Shown: positions 37,945-47,579 of the stretch, piece by piece
Position numbering within the stretch: the stretch's first letter is position 1
Layout of the letters: every line of letters starts with the position of its first letter
Source of the DNA: an uncultured Pelagibacteraceae bacterium
Lineage (GTDB): Bacteria; Pseudomonadota; Alphaproteobacteria; Pelagibacterales; Pelagibacteraceae
Reading direction: 5' to 3'
Length of the DNA: 64,000 nucleotides
Assembly (NCBI GenBank): GCA_902560075.1
Contig: CACEKE010000004.1
Coordinates: 41,001 to 105,000 of the forward strand
Translations under genes and position numbers: made by a program
The notes under the pieces: generated by a model
Databases searched by the model: none
The model's input: only the letters and a program-made list of their open reading frames with translations
What the model was told of the DNA's origin: nothing

Positions 37945-38901
37945 ATGCTTAAAAAAAAAATATTAATATTTGGATCAACTGGGCAAATTGGAAGGCACCT
38001 GATAAGAAAACTAACAAAAAACAATTATAAAGTAATTTGTCAGACTAGAAACCTGCATAAAGCTATTTTTTTAAAAACTAGTGGATCAATAGGATATATT
38101 GATATCAAAGAGACTAAAATATTTGATTATGAAAAAGTTAGCGAGCTAGTCGATAATACAGATATAGTTATTAATTTAATTGGAATATTATTTGAAAGCG
38201 GAAAAATAAATACATTTGAAAAAATACACACTTTATTCCCAAAATTTTTGTCTGAGATATGCAAGAAGAAAAATAAACATTTGATACATATTTCATCTCT
38301 TGGGGTAGAAAATGCTAGCGATTCAAAATACGCTGCTTCTAAAGCCAAGGGAGAAAACAAAATTTTTGAAAATTTGCCCTCTGCAACTATACTAAAACCA
38401 TCTATAGTTTATTCAGTGAACGACTCCTTTACCACAAGATTTATGAGTTTATTAAATTTCTTTCCAATATTTCCATTATACTATGGAGGTAAAACCAAAT
38501 TTGCGCCTATTCATGCCTCAGATTTAACAGACATAATTTTTCACGTAATTGAAAATAATATAAAAGGAAAAAAAATCGAAACTGTAGGCCCAAAAAATTT
38601 AACATTTTTAGAGATTTTAAATACTTTGTGTAAATGCATAAATAAAAAAAGAGTGTTCTTGCCTTTGCCTCTTTTTCTCGCTAAATTTTCAGCAAAAATT
38701 TTGGAAAAAATGCCAAATCCTCTTTTAACAGTTGATCAATTAAATTTACTAAAATATGATAATATTAGCTCCAAAAATAATTTGAATAATTTTGATTTAG
38801 GATATCCTAGCAAAATAAATTTTGAAGAGGGCGTTATGAAGTATGCTTATAACTGGAGAGAAGGTGGCCAATTTTCAGTCAAGGATTTTAAAAAAAGTTA
38901 G
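37945..38901 (+). CDS. NAD-dependent epimerase/dehydratase (NDUFA9-like)
   Basis: ILIFGSTGQIGRHLIRKL; HISSLGVENASDSKYAASKAKGE. Confidence 0.85.
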   Translation: MLKKKILIFGSTGQIGRHLIRKLTKNNYKVICQTRNLHKAIFLKTSGSIGYIDIKETKIFDYEKVSELVDNTDIVINLIGILFESGKINTFEKIHTLFPKFLSEICKKKNKHLIHISSLGVENASDSKYAASKAKGENKIFENLPSATILKPSIVYSVNDSFTTRFMSLLNFFPIFPLYYGGKTKFAPIHASDLTDIIFHVIENNIKGKKIETVGPKNLTFLEILNTLCKCINKKRVFLPLPLFLAKFSAKILEKMPNPLLTVDQLNLLKYDNISSKNNLNNFDLGYPSKINFEEGVMKYAYNWREGGQFSVKDFKKS

Positions 38902-38907
38902 GTATTT

Positions 38908-39153
38908 ATGTTAGCAAATATTATTTATGTAGTCGTAGCATTTATTTTAATTTTTGTTTTATATTTAGCAGTCAAAGCTATAACTAGAGGTGTAGAAGCT
39001 AAAAGTGAATTGTCTAAAGAGAAAGAGGAAAGCGATACTCGTGAGATAAAACAAGATCTTTCAATTGAAATTTCTAAATTAAAAAAAATGCTCGATGATG
39101 GAGTGATTACTCAGGAGGAATTTAAAAAGGCAAAAGACAAAATTTTAAAATAG
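38908..39153 (+). CDS. SHOCT-domain small membrane protein
   Basis: N-terminal TM; C-terminal EISKLKKMLDDGVITQEEFKKAKDKIL. Confidence 0.75.
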   Translation: MLANIIYVVVAFILIFVLYLAVKAITRGVEAKSELSKEKEESDTREIKQDLSIEISKLKKMLDDGVITQEEFKKAKDKILK

Positions 39154-39158
39154 TTTTA

Positions 39159-39656
39159 TCAAGCCGACTTAATTTTCTTTTCAATAAACTTTGGAACCTC
39201 GTCTTTTTCAAGGACATCCTCTTTTTTTCCTTTAGGTTGGAAAATAATCATAAGGTGAAGAGGGCAATAGGAAAATTTCTCTACATTTTTCCTGCCACAA
39301 AAAGAAGAGCCCTCCTCATCAGGATGACCTTCCATGTATTTGCATGTGTTTTCATTTAGTTCTTCTAATTGTAAGTTTTTAGCAGGTTCAAAATTTTTAT
39401 CCAATAGAAGAGATTGAAATTTAAATTTTCTGCCTCGTTTTATTTTATGTGAGTTATTTAGATTTGAATTATTTTTTAAATTGTTTGAGGTAATTGCTGT
39501 TCTTGTTTTAATTTTAGCACTTAAATTTAAACGGTGTGCTTTACCAATCACTGCATTTCTACTTACGCCGCCAATTATTTCAGCAATTTGACTTGCAGTT
39601 TTACCCTTACCCCATAAATCTTTTAATATATTAACTTTTTCTTCAGTCCAGCTCAT
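39159..39656 (-). CDS. gcrA: GcrA cell-cycle regulator
   Basis: MSWTEEKVNILKDLWGKGKTASQIAEIIGGVSRNAVIGKAHRLNL...CKYMEGHPDEEGSSFCGR. Confidence 0.95.
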   Translation of the reverse strand: MSWTEEKVNILKDLWGKGKTASQIAEIIGGVSRNAVIGKAHRLNLSAKIKTRTAITSNNLKNNSNLNNSHKIKRGRKFKFQSLLLDKNFEPAKNLQLEELNENTCKYMEGHPDEEGSSFCGRKNVEKFSYCPLHLMIIFQPKGKKEDVLEKDEVPKFIEKKIKSA

Positions 39657-39773
39657 AAGTCTATATAAGGTATATTAGTTATTAATATAAACAATATATA
39701 GTTATTATTAATTAGCAATAATAACAAGCAAATTTTTTAATTTATTAACACTTTTTATCATTTATAGAAAAGT

Positions 39774-40583
39774 ATGAGTGAAATTAATAATAAATACAAA
39801 ATAGGAGTGAGAAGGTTTAACATTAATTGGATAGGAATTAAGTCATTAGTTTTAAAAGAAAATTTAAGATTTTTATCCGTAGCTGGCCAAACCATTGTCG
39901 GACCAATAATAACAGCAATTTTATTTTTGACAGTTATAAATTTAGCAATTGGTGACAGTAGATCAGATGTATTAGGAGTTGTATTTATTAATTTTTTAGC
40001 TCCGGGTTTGATTGCAATGCAATTTATATCTCAATCATTTGCTCACTCTTCATCATCAATTCTAATGGGTAAAGTAATGGGCAATATTGTAGATTTAATA
40101 GGTGCGCCTTTGTCTTCAGCAGAAGTAACTTTGTCAATTATTTCTGCATCAATAACAAGGGCAATAATAATAACTTTCCTATCAATTATTATTTTTACAA
40201 TATTTATTGATATAAAAATTGAATACCCATTTCTCCTTATCATATATGTTATTTTGTGTTCATTTATTTTAGGTGCAGCAGGTATTTGTGCTGGACTTTG
40301 GGCTGATAAATTTGACAATATGGCTACTATTACTAATTTTGTAATCGTTCCTTTGTCTTTTTTATCTGGTACTTTTTATTCAGTTAGTGAATTACCAAGT
40401 ATTCTTAAGACATTAAGTTATTATAATCCATTTTTTTATATGATAGATGGTTTCCGTTTTGCTTTTATTGGACAATCTGATGGTTCAATTAAGATTGGTT
40501 TATGTTATTTGACAATTTTAGCCTTAATGGTTTGGCTGATATCCTACTTGCTTTATAAAAAAGGCTATAAAATAAAATCTTAA
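39774..40583 (+). CDS. ABC-2 type transporter permease
   Basis: NFLAPGLIAMQFISQSF...FVIVPLSFLSGTFYSVSELP...NPFFYMIDGFR; no ATPase gene adjacent. Confidence 0.88.
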   Translation: MSEINNKYKIGVRRFNINWIGIKSLVLKENLRFLSVAGQTIVGPIITAILFLTVINLAIGDSRSDVLGVVFINFLAPGLIAMQFISQSFAHSSSSILMGKVMGNIVDLIGAPLSSAEVTLSIISASITRAIIITFLSIIIFTIFIDIKIEYPFLLIIYVILCSFILGAAGICAGLWADKFDNMATITNFVIVPLSFLSGTFYSVSELPSILKTLSYYNPFFYMIDGFRFAFIGQSDGSIKIGLCYLTILALMVWLISYLLYKKGYKIKS

Positions 40584-40585
40584 TC

Positions 40586-41752
40586 ATGAGTTATTTAGCC
40601 AAAACATACAATAGAAAAAATATTGCTTTTAAATATGGAAAAGGAAGCTATCTCTATGCAACAAATGGAAAAAAATATCTCGATTTTGTGAGCGGTATAG
40701 CTGTAAATTCTTTAGGCCATTCTCACCCAAAATTAGTAGATGCTCTTAAAAAACAATCAAAAAAACTTTGGCATGTTTCTAATGCATTTCAAATTCCAGA
40801 GGGAGAGAAGTTAGCCAAAAAACTTTGTAAAAAAACATTTGCTCATTCTGTAATATTTCAGAATAGTGGAGCTGAGGCTACTGAGGCTGCCATCAAAGTT
40901 GCTAGAAGATATTTTTACTCTATTGGTAAACCAAAAAAAAATCAAATTTTATGTGTAAAAAATTCTTTTCATGGCAGAACAATTGCTGCAATTTTTGCAA
41001 GTGGATCAAAAAAAATGACAGAAGGATTTGGTCCAAAACTACCTGGTTTTAATACATTTATATTTGGAAATCATGAGGCTTTAAAAAAAAAAATTAATAA
41101 AAATACAGCCGCAATTATGGTTGAGCCAATTATGGGGGAAGGTGGTATTAAAGAAATTCCTGACTGGTGTCTCAAGGAATTAAGAAAGTTATGTGATAAG
41201 AAAAAAATATTATTAATTCTTGATGAAGTACAGTGTGGAATTTCTCGATCTGGTGATTTTTTTGCTTTTGAAAAATCTAAAATAAAACCTGATATTGTTC
41301 CAATTGCAAAGGGAATTGGAGGCGGATTTCCAATTGGTGCAGTTTTAATGAATAAAAAAGTTGCTTCAGGCATGACACCAGGTACTCATGGATCTACTTT
41401 TGGAGGAAATCCTTTGGCTATGGTTGTTGGAAATGCTGTAATGGACATAGTGTCTAACAGAAAGTTTTTAAACAATGTGAAAAATTTATCAAAATATTTT
41501 TTATCAAAACTAAATAAATTAAAAGATAGATACCCAAATATTATAAGAGAAATCAGAGGCAGAGGTTTATTGATTGGTTTACAACTTCAAAAAGATCAGT
41601 CAAAGTTTATAGAGAAATTAATGGATAATGGATTGTTAACTATTAGAGCGTCAGAAAATGTAATTCGAATTTTACCTCCTTTAAATGTTAAAAAAACAGA
41701 ATTAAATCGAGCATTAAAAATTATAAACAATGTATGTAAAAATTTTAGCTAA
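40586..41752 (+). CDS. argD: acetylornithine aminotransferase
   Basis: NSGAEATEAAIKVARRY; LILDEVQCGISRSGDFFAFE; GSTFGGNPLA. Confidence 0.95.
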   Translation: MSYLAKTYNRKNIAFKYGKGSYLYATNGKKYLDFVSGIAVNSLGHSHPKLVDALKKQSKKLWHVSNAFQIPEGEKLAKKLCKKTFAHSVIFQNSGAEATEAAIKVARRYFYSIGKPKKNQILCVKNSFHGRTIAAIFASGSKKMTEGFGPKLPGFNTFIFGNHEALKKKINKNTAAIMVEPIMGEGGIKEIPDWCLKELRKLCDKKKILLILDEVQCGISRSGDFFAFEKSKIKPDIVPIAKGIGGGFPIGAVLMNKKVASGMTPGTHGSTFGGNPLAMVVGNAVMDIVSNRKFLNNVKNLSKYFLSKLNKLKDRYPNIIREIRGRGLLIGLQLQKDQSKFIEKLMDNGLLTIRASENVIRILPPLNVKKTELNRALKIINNVCKNFS

Positions 41753-42682
41753 ATGAAACATTTTATAAATTTACAAGATATTCCAGCAAAAGATCTGAGA
41801 AAAATTTTAATTGATGCAAAAAAAAGAAAGACTCTTAGAAAAAGATTAAACAATCTAGACGTGGACCCAGGATCGCCATTAAAAGGAAATTTATTAATTC
41901 AAATGTTTGAAAAGTCTAGTCTACGAACAAGATTAAGTTTTTATCTAGCAATTAAGCAATTAGGCGGTAGTACTTTAACTTTAAGACCAGATGAATTACA
42001 CTTAGCAAAAGGAGGAGAAAGTATAGCCGATACCGCAAAAATTTTGTCAAATTTTGGAAATGCTTTTATGCTTAGAACAGATAATGAAACAAAATTAAAT
42101 GAATTCAAAAAATATTTGTCAATTCCTATTATAAATGGGTTAAGTCCGTCGTCCCATCCAACTCAAATTTTATCTGATATTTTTACTGTTGAAGAAATAA
42201 AAAAAAGAAAAATATCGAAATTAAATATATCTTGGATCGGAGACTCCAATAATGTATTAAATTCTTTGATTGCGGCGTCAATAAAATTTTCATTTAAGCT
42301 AAAAATTGGTTGTCCAAAAAATTACCAACCGAACAAAAATATTATGAAATACATAAAAAGAAATATGAGTAAAGTTCATATTTATAATGATCCAAAAAAA
42401 GCAGCTAAAGATGCTGACGTAATTTTTTCAGATAAAGTAATATCAATGAATGATAAGGTTAATAAAAAAAAAAAGTTAAAACATTTTAAAAAATTTAAAA
42501 TTGATAAAAAACTCTTAAGTTTTGCTAAAAAAGATTGCGTTTTTTTGCACTGCTTGCCAAGGGGAAAAGAGGTAGATGAGGAGATATTCTCTAGTCGTAA
42601 GTCAAAAGTTTGGCAACAAGCACAAAATAGAATACATGTTCAAAAGTCTATATTGCTATATTGTCTTAATAAATTAAGGTAG
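41753..42682 (+). CDS. argF: ornithine carbamoyltransferase
   Basis: MFEKSSLRTRLSF; HPTQILSDIFT; FLHCLPRGKEVDEEIF. Confidence 0.95.
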   Translation: MKHFINLQDIPAKDLRKILIDAKKRKTLRKRLNNLDVDPGSPLKGNLLIQMFEKSSLRTRLSFYLAIKQLGGSTLTLRPDELHLAKGGESIADTAKILSNFGNAFMLRTDNETKLNEFKKYLSIPIINGLSPSSHPTQILSDIFTVEEIKKRKISKLNISWIGDSNNVLNSLIAASIKFSFKLKIGCPKNYQPNKNIMKYIKRNMSKVHIYNDPKKAAKDADVIFSDKVISMNDKVNKKKKLKHFKKFKIDKKLLSFAKKDCVFLHCLPRGKEVDEEIFSSRKSKVWQQAQNRIHVQKSILLYCLNKLR

Positions 42683-43189
42683 CGGTAATGGTTGATCTGA
42701 ACTTTCGTTCATATACAAAATAACGCTTGATCTATCTTTTTCATCTTTTAATCCTGCAAAACCCATTTTATTTCCTTTTATCCATGTTGCGGGTTTAAGA
42801 AGGAATCCATTTAGCTCTGCAAATGACCATGTCTTTCCATGATTTATCAAAGCTTTAGAATAATTATAATCAGATAACTCTCCTGATTTTCTCTGCATTA
42901 CTGACCAAAGTGCTGGACCTATTTTGTTTTTTCCACCTTGCTTAATACTATGACAGGCTGCACATTTTTTAAAAACTTTTTTTCCATGTTCTACATCACC
43001 AAGTGAAACAAAAGATGCTAAATCAAACACTTTTTCTGATGTAGCTGCCTTTTCTTTTTCGATTACTTCAACTTTATATGCAACGACATTTTCATCTGTT
43101 TTGAATATAAAATTACTCAATTTAGCAATCCCAAATACGACCAAAACTACCAAAAATATTGAAGTGATTATTTTTTGAAATTCATACAT
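42674..43189 (-). CDS. membrane-anchored cytochrome c
   Basis: N-terminal TM; CAACHSIKQGGKNKIGPALW haem site. Confidence 0.92.
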   Translation of the reverse strand: MYEFQKIITSIFLVVLVVFGIAKLSNFIFKTDENVVAYKVEVIEKEKAATSEKVFDLASFVSLGDVEHGKKVFKKCAACHSIKQGGKNKIGPALWSVMQRKSGELSDYNYSKALINHGKTWSFAELNGFLLKPATWIKGNKMGFAGLKDEKDRSSVILYMNESSDQPLPLP

Positions 43190-43253
43190 ATTAATATAAT
43201 AATTCGTATAACATTAATTTTGTCAAAAAAACAAAATTTTTAATATTTTTTTT

Positions 43254-43270
43254 TGCGTCTGAAAGACGCA
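43254..43270 (+). promoter_or_regulatory. perfect GC-containing hairpin in the kdsB 5' leader
   Basis: TGCGTCT-gaa-AGACGCA, 15 nt before the kdsB ATG (43286). Confidence 0.5.
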
Positions 43271-43285
43271 TAATTATAAAACAAT

Positions 43286-44038
43286 ATGCCAAAAGTAGTT
43301 ATTTTAATACCTTCAAGATACTCAGCAAGTAGATTGCCTGGAAAACCTCTCTTAAAGGTAAAAGGTATTCCATTGATAGCTCACGTTTACAAAAAAGCTA
43401 AAGAAACTAAAATAAGACAAGTTTATGTGGTCACAGGTGACATAAAAATATTAAAAGCCTTAAAAAAATTTAAAAATAATTGCATTATAACAAAAAATAA
43501 GCATAGAACAGGCACTGATAGAATTTATGAAGGGGCAAAGAGGTTAAAGTTAAATAATGATGACTATGTGGTAAATCTTCAAGGTGATGAGCCTTTAATT
43601 TCAGTTAAAGATATAAATAGACTTATTAAAGTAACAACTAGGAAAAAATTAAAAATTGGAACTTTAGCATGTCAAATTAATGATAATAAAACAAGAAAAA
43701 AATTTAATGACAAAAATATAGTAAAAGTTAAAACCTACAAAAAAATAAATAATAAAACATTCTCAGAGGCAAAGAATTTTTTTAGAATTTCAAAAAAAGA
43801 TAACAATAAATATTGTTACCAACACATAGGAATTTATATATATAAATTTGAGATACTTAAGTTATTTGTCTCACTAAAACAAACTTTACGAGAAAAAAAA
43901 TTAAAACTTGAACAATTAAGGGCTTTAGATAATCAAATTCCAATACATGTTGTCTTAGCCGAGACAAAACCAATGGGCATAGATACAAAGGCTGATTTTG
44001 TAAAATTTAAAAAAATATTGGAAAGAAATAATTTTTAG
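43286..44038 (+). CDS. kdsB: 3-deoxy-manno-octulosonate cytidylyltransferase
   Basis: ILIPSRYSASRLPGKPLL; HRTGTDRIYEGAK; VNLQGDEPLI. Confidence 0.94.
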   Translation: MPKVVILIPSRYSASRLPGKPLLKVKGIPLIAHVYKKAKETKIRQVYVVTGDIKILKALKKFKNNCIITKNKHRTGTDRIYEGAKRLKLNNDDYVVNLQGDEPLISVKDINRLIKVTTRKKLKIGTLACQINDNKTRKKFNDKNIVKVKTYKKINNKTFSEAKNFFRISKKDNNKYCYQHIGIYIYKFEILKLFVSLKQTLREKKLKLEQLRALDNQIPIHVVLAETKPMGIDTKADFVKFKKILERNNF

Positions 44039-44051
44039 AATATAAGATGCT

Positions 44052-44885
44052 ATGAAATTTGCTTACCAAGGAATTCCGGGATCATACAGTGAAAGTTGTA
44101 TAAAAGAAAATTATCCAGATTGTGAAAAAACTATATCTTGCAGAACCTTTCAGGATGCCTTTGAACTAGCAAAAAATAATAATAATGTAAAAGCTTTGGT
44201 TCCAGAGCAAAATCAATTGATTGGCTCAATAAATATTGAAACACTTATATTAAAATACAGACTTAATATTGTTGCAGAACATTTTTTTAAAATTAATCAC
44301 AGTCTTCTAGGTATCCCTGGCACACAATTAAAAGATATTAAAAACGTTTATTCGCATACAGCAGCACTAAGCCAAACTAATTCATTTATAAGAGAAAATA
44401 ATTTTACTGAAAATGTTATGGCAGATACCGCTGGAAGTGCAGCTTATGTTGCTAAACAAAATGATAAGTCTAAAGCTGCTATAGCATCCTTGCACAGTGC
44501 AGAAATATATGGATTAGAGGTTATAAGCTCAAAAATTCAAGATGAGGATGAAAATTATACAAGATTTTTAGTTTTTCAAAAAGATGTTACTCAACCAAAT
44601 TTTAGTGAAAAAGAAAAATATATTACTTCATTTTTGTTCAAATTAAAAAATAAGCCATCTGCACTCTTTCAATCTTTAACTGGAATGAGTTTAAGGCAAG
44701 TTGATATGACTAAATTACAATCTTTCCCAGAAAAAGGAACTTTTTCATCATATTTCTTTTTTTGTGAGGTTCAGGGTCATATTGTTGAAGAAAAAATTTC
44801 AGGTGCTTTGAGTGACTTAGAATTGCATTGTTCCGAGTTTCAATTGTTAGGTGTGTTTAAACAATCATCTTTTAGAAATAGGTGA
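44052..44885 (+). CDS. pheA: prephenate dehydratase
   Basis: FAYQGIPGSYSE; DTAGSAAYVA; ENYTRFLVF; ACT-like C-terminus. Confidence 0.93.
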   Translation: MKFAYQGIPGSYSESCIKENYPDCEKTISCRTFQDAFELAKNNNNVKALVPEQNQLIGSINIETLILKYRLNIVAEHFFKINHSLLGIPGTQLKDIKNVYSHTAALSQTNSFIRENNFTENVMADTAGSAAYVAKQNDKSKAAIASLHSAEIYGLEVISSKIQDEDENYTRFLVFQKDVTQPNFSEKEKYITSFLFKLKNKPSALFQSLTGMSLRQVDMTKLQSFPEKGTFSSYFFFCEVQGHIVEEKISGALSDLELHCSEFQLLGVFKQSSFRNR

Positions 44886-44922
44886 AATATTATAAATTAT
44901 TTTTTATTAAAATAATTACTGA

Positions 44923-44928
44923 TATAAT
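44923..44928 (+). promoter_or_regulatory. -10 element (TATAAT) for ffs
   Basis: TATAAT then 6 nt to the GGG start of SRP RNA. Confidence 0.65.
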
Positions 44929-44934
44929 ATTTAT

Positions 44935-45018
44935 GGGTCAATCAGGTGGATATACGGTCAATCCTGCCAGGTTCGAAAGAAAGCAACAGTAACCAGTATT
45001 TTTCAGGTTGATTGGCCC
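44935..45018 (+). ncRNA. ffs: 4.5S signal recognition particle RNA (small SRP RNA)
   Basis: GGGTCAATCAGG ... CAGGTTGATTGGCCC long stem with the conserved apical part CCTGCCAGGTTCGAAAGAAAGCAACAGTAACCAG; upstream of dnaX. Confidence 0.93.
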
Positions 45019-45027
45019 TGATAATTT

Positions 45028-46665
45028 ATGAATGAATCAAAAGTTTTAGCTTTGAAATACCGACCTAAAAAATTAAATGATTTGATAGGTCAAGACATTG
45101 TAGCAAAAACCATATTTAACTCTATTAAAAATCAAAAAATCCCAAATGCTTATTTGTTTCACGGAATACGAGGAACAGGTAAAACATCAATTGCTCGTAT
45201 TATTGCAAAAAGTCTTAATTGCGAAAATGGAATAGAAAAATTATGTGAGAAAAATTTTTGTAGCAATTGTGAAGCTATTTCAAATTCAAATCATTTAGAT
45301 GTTATAGAGCAAGATTGTGCAACAGCAACCGGAATAGATTCTGTCAGAGATTTAATTGAATTTTGCCGATATCCACCAACACAAGGCAAATTTAAGGTAT
45401 TAATACTAGATGAGATACAGGCAATGTCTAAGGCAGGTGCACAGTCCTTATTAAAAATATTGGAGGAACCACCTAAATATGTTCGATTTATATTTTGTAC
45501 AACCGAAATTAAAAAAATTTTAGTAACTTTACTATCTAGATGTTCTAGGTTTGATTTAAAAAGAGTTAGATCAAATATTATGTTCGATCATATCAAAAAA
45601 ATAACTATGATTGAAAAAGGAAAGATATCGGATGAAGCTTTACAATTAATATGTAAGTGTTCCGAGGGTAGTGTTAGAGATGCGTTGTCATTACTCGACA
45701 GAGCTCTAATGAACTCAAGTGAAGAAGTTATGAATTTAAATTCGGCTCAAAAAATTTTTGGTCATTTTGATAAAACTCTTATAATAGAATTATTAGAAAA
45801 TATATTAAATGGTGATGAAAAAAAAGCATTAGAATTATATAAATTAATTTATGACGTTGGAATTGAACCGAATATATTTCTCAATGATTTCTTAGAAATA
45901 ATTTACTATTTAAAAAATATAGATTTTATAAATTTGGAAGGTAATAGCTTTGATTTGAACGACAAAGAATATAAAAAATTAAAAGATCTAAGTTCTAAAA
46001 TTGATAATAAAACAGCTCTTTTATTTTGGCAATTTACAGTAAAAACTTTAGAAGAAATAAATCTTGTATCTAGCCAACATATTGCAATTGAGATGTTTAT
46101 AATCAGATTGTTATATTTAAAAGAAATTAGGAATACTAACAATAAGGATAGTCTTAAGAGTGATAAATTTGAGAAGGAACAAAGTTTTAACTTAAAAAAA
46201 CCTATTGAAAATAAAAATAATAATGAACTAATTAATCAATTAAAAAACATCTCTCAAAGTGAAGAACCTCAAGTCAATATAGATAATAAAAAAATTGAAG
46301 ATATAAATTCGTTTAATGATTTAATTAAGGTCTGTGCTAAAAAAAAGGAGATGAGTTTAAAATTTGAATTAGAAACAAACGTAAATTTAGTAAGTTTTGA
46401 AAAAAATAGAATTGAAATATCCTTCAACGAAAATCTAAAAAAAGATTTTGTAAAACTTCTCTCTGCAAAATTGTATGAATGGACTAATAGTAGATGGATT
46501 ATTATGTTTTCTAAAAATATAGGTGAAAAATCTATTAAAGAAAATAAAGAAACTGCTAAAAAAAATGAAATAGATGATTTTAAAAAAACAAAAGAATATG
46601 AAAAAATTCAAAGTGTATTTAAAGACTCAAAACTAACAAATGTAGAAAAAGATAATAATGAATGA
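45028..46665 (+). CDS. dnaX: DNA polymerase III subunit tau (gamma/tau)
   Basis: LALKYRPKKLNDLIGQD; FHGIRGTGKTSIARIIAKSLNC; CNNC-type Zn site; LILDEIQAMSK. Confidence 0.95.
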   Translation: MNESKVLALKYRPKKLNDLIGQDIVAKTIFNSIKNQKIPNAYLFHGIRGTGKTSIARIIAKSLNCENGIEKLCEKNFCSNCEAISNSNHLDVIEQDCATATGIDSVRDLIEFCRYPPTQGKFKVLILDEIQAMSKAGAQSLLKILEEPPKYVRFIFCTTEIKKILVTLLSRCSRFDLKRVRSNIMFDHIKKITMIEKGKISDEALQLICKCSEGSVRDALSLLDRALMNSSEEVMNLNSAQKIFGHFDKTLIIELLENILNGDEKKALELYKLIYDVGIEPNIFLNDFLEIIYYLKNIDFINLEGNSFDLNDKEYKKLKDLSSKIDNKTALLFWQFTVKTLEEINLVSSQHIAIEMFIIRLLYLKEIRNTNNKDSLKSDKFEKEQSFNLKKPIENKNNNELINQLKNISQSEEPQVNIDNKKIEDINSFNDLIKVCAKKKEMSLKFELETNVNLVSFEKNRIEISFNENLKKDFVKLLSAKLYEWTNSRWIIMFSKNIGEKSIKENKETAKKNEIDDFKKTKEYEKIQSVFKDSKLTNVEKDNNE

Positions 46666-46975
46666 TTTCAGTAAAATTTTAAATAAAGCAAAAGAATTAG
46701 AAACTAATATGAAAGAGAGCAGAGAGAAAATTAAGAAAATTACTGCCGAAGGAGTTTCTGGAGGTGGAAATGTTAAAATTACACTTAATGGTGATAATGA
46801 AATCGTTGAAATCAAAATTTCAAAAGAAATTTATAATGAAAATTTAAATATTCTTGAGGATCTTATAAAAGCAGCACATAATAATGCTAAAGCTTCTTTA
46901 AAAAGTAAAACAGAGGAAGAAATATCTAAATTAACAGGTGGCCTTGGAATACCTGGTTTTAAATGGCCAATTTAA
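46658..46975 (+). CDS. ybaB: YbaB/EbfC nucleoid-associated protein
   Basis: Between dnaX and recR; AEGVSGGGNVKITLNGDNEIVEIKI. Confidence 0.9.
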   Translation: MNDFSKILNKAKELETNMKESREKIKKITAEGVSGGGNVKITLNGDNEIVEIKISKEIYNENLNILEDLIKAAHNNAKASLKSKTEEEISKLTGGLGIPGFKWPI

Positions 46976-46976
46976 G

Positions 46977-47579
46977 ATGGAGAATATTCCTGAAATTGAA
47001 GAGCTGATTAAACTAATTTCTAAATTACCAGGATTAGGACCTAAATCTGCCAGAAGAATAATTCTTAAACTTATTAATAATAAGGAGGATTTACATAAAC
47101 CAATGGTAAATTCTATGGCAAATGTGTTTAAAAATATTATCAGATGCAATAAATGTGGAAGCATAAAGTCAATAAATGCAGCCTGTCAGAATTGTGAGAA
47201 AAAAAATAATAAATCAAACAAAATTTGTATTGTTGAAACAATTTCTGATCAATGGTCAATTGAAAATTCAAATGTATTTGATGGTTATTTTCATATTTTA
47301 GGTGGAAATATTTCTTCTACAAGTAATAACAAAAAAGAATTTATGATAGAAAGTTTGATTGAGAGAATTAAACTTCTTGATATTGAAGAAGTGATTATAG
47401 CTACAAGTGTGACTGTTGATGGTCAAACTACAGCGTACTACATACAGGATAGTTTAAAAAGTTCTAATGTTAAAATATCTAAACTTGCACAAGGAATACC
47501 TATCGGAGGAGAATTGGAAAATCTTGACGATGGTACGTTAGTTTCTGCTTTCAAAAACAGAAAAAATATAAATATTTAA
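46977..47579 (+). CDS. recR: recombination protein RecR
   Basis: LISKLPGLGPKSARRI; CNKCGSI...CQNC Zn finger; Toprim region; start at internal Met avoids ybaB overlap. Confidence 0.95.
   Translation: MENIPEIEELIKLISKLPGLGPKSARRIILKLINNKEDLHKPMVNSMANVFKNIIRCNKCGSIKSINAACQNCEKKNNKSNKICIVETISDQWSIENSNVFDGYFHILGGNISSTSNNKKEFMIESLIERIKLLDIEEVIIATSVTVDGQTTAYYIQDSLKSSNVKISKLAQGIPIGGELENLDDGTLVSAFKNRKNINI

Noticed and set aside
39774-40583. Orphan ABC-2 permease as a novel transporter
   Set aside because: Normal-looking permease next to argD; a separate ATPase gene elsewhere is common
43216-43239. AATTTTGT/ACAAAATT hairpin with following T-run as a terminator
   Set aside because: No plus-strand gene ends upstream; the neighbouring cytochrome c gene is transcribed the other way
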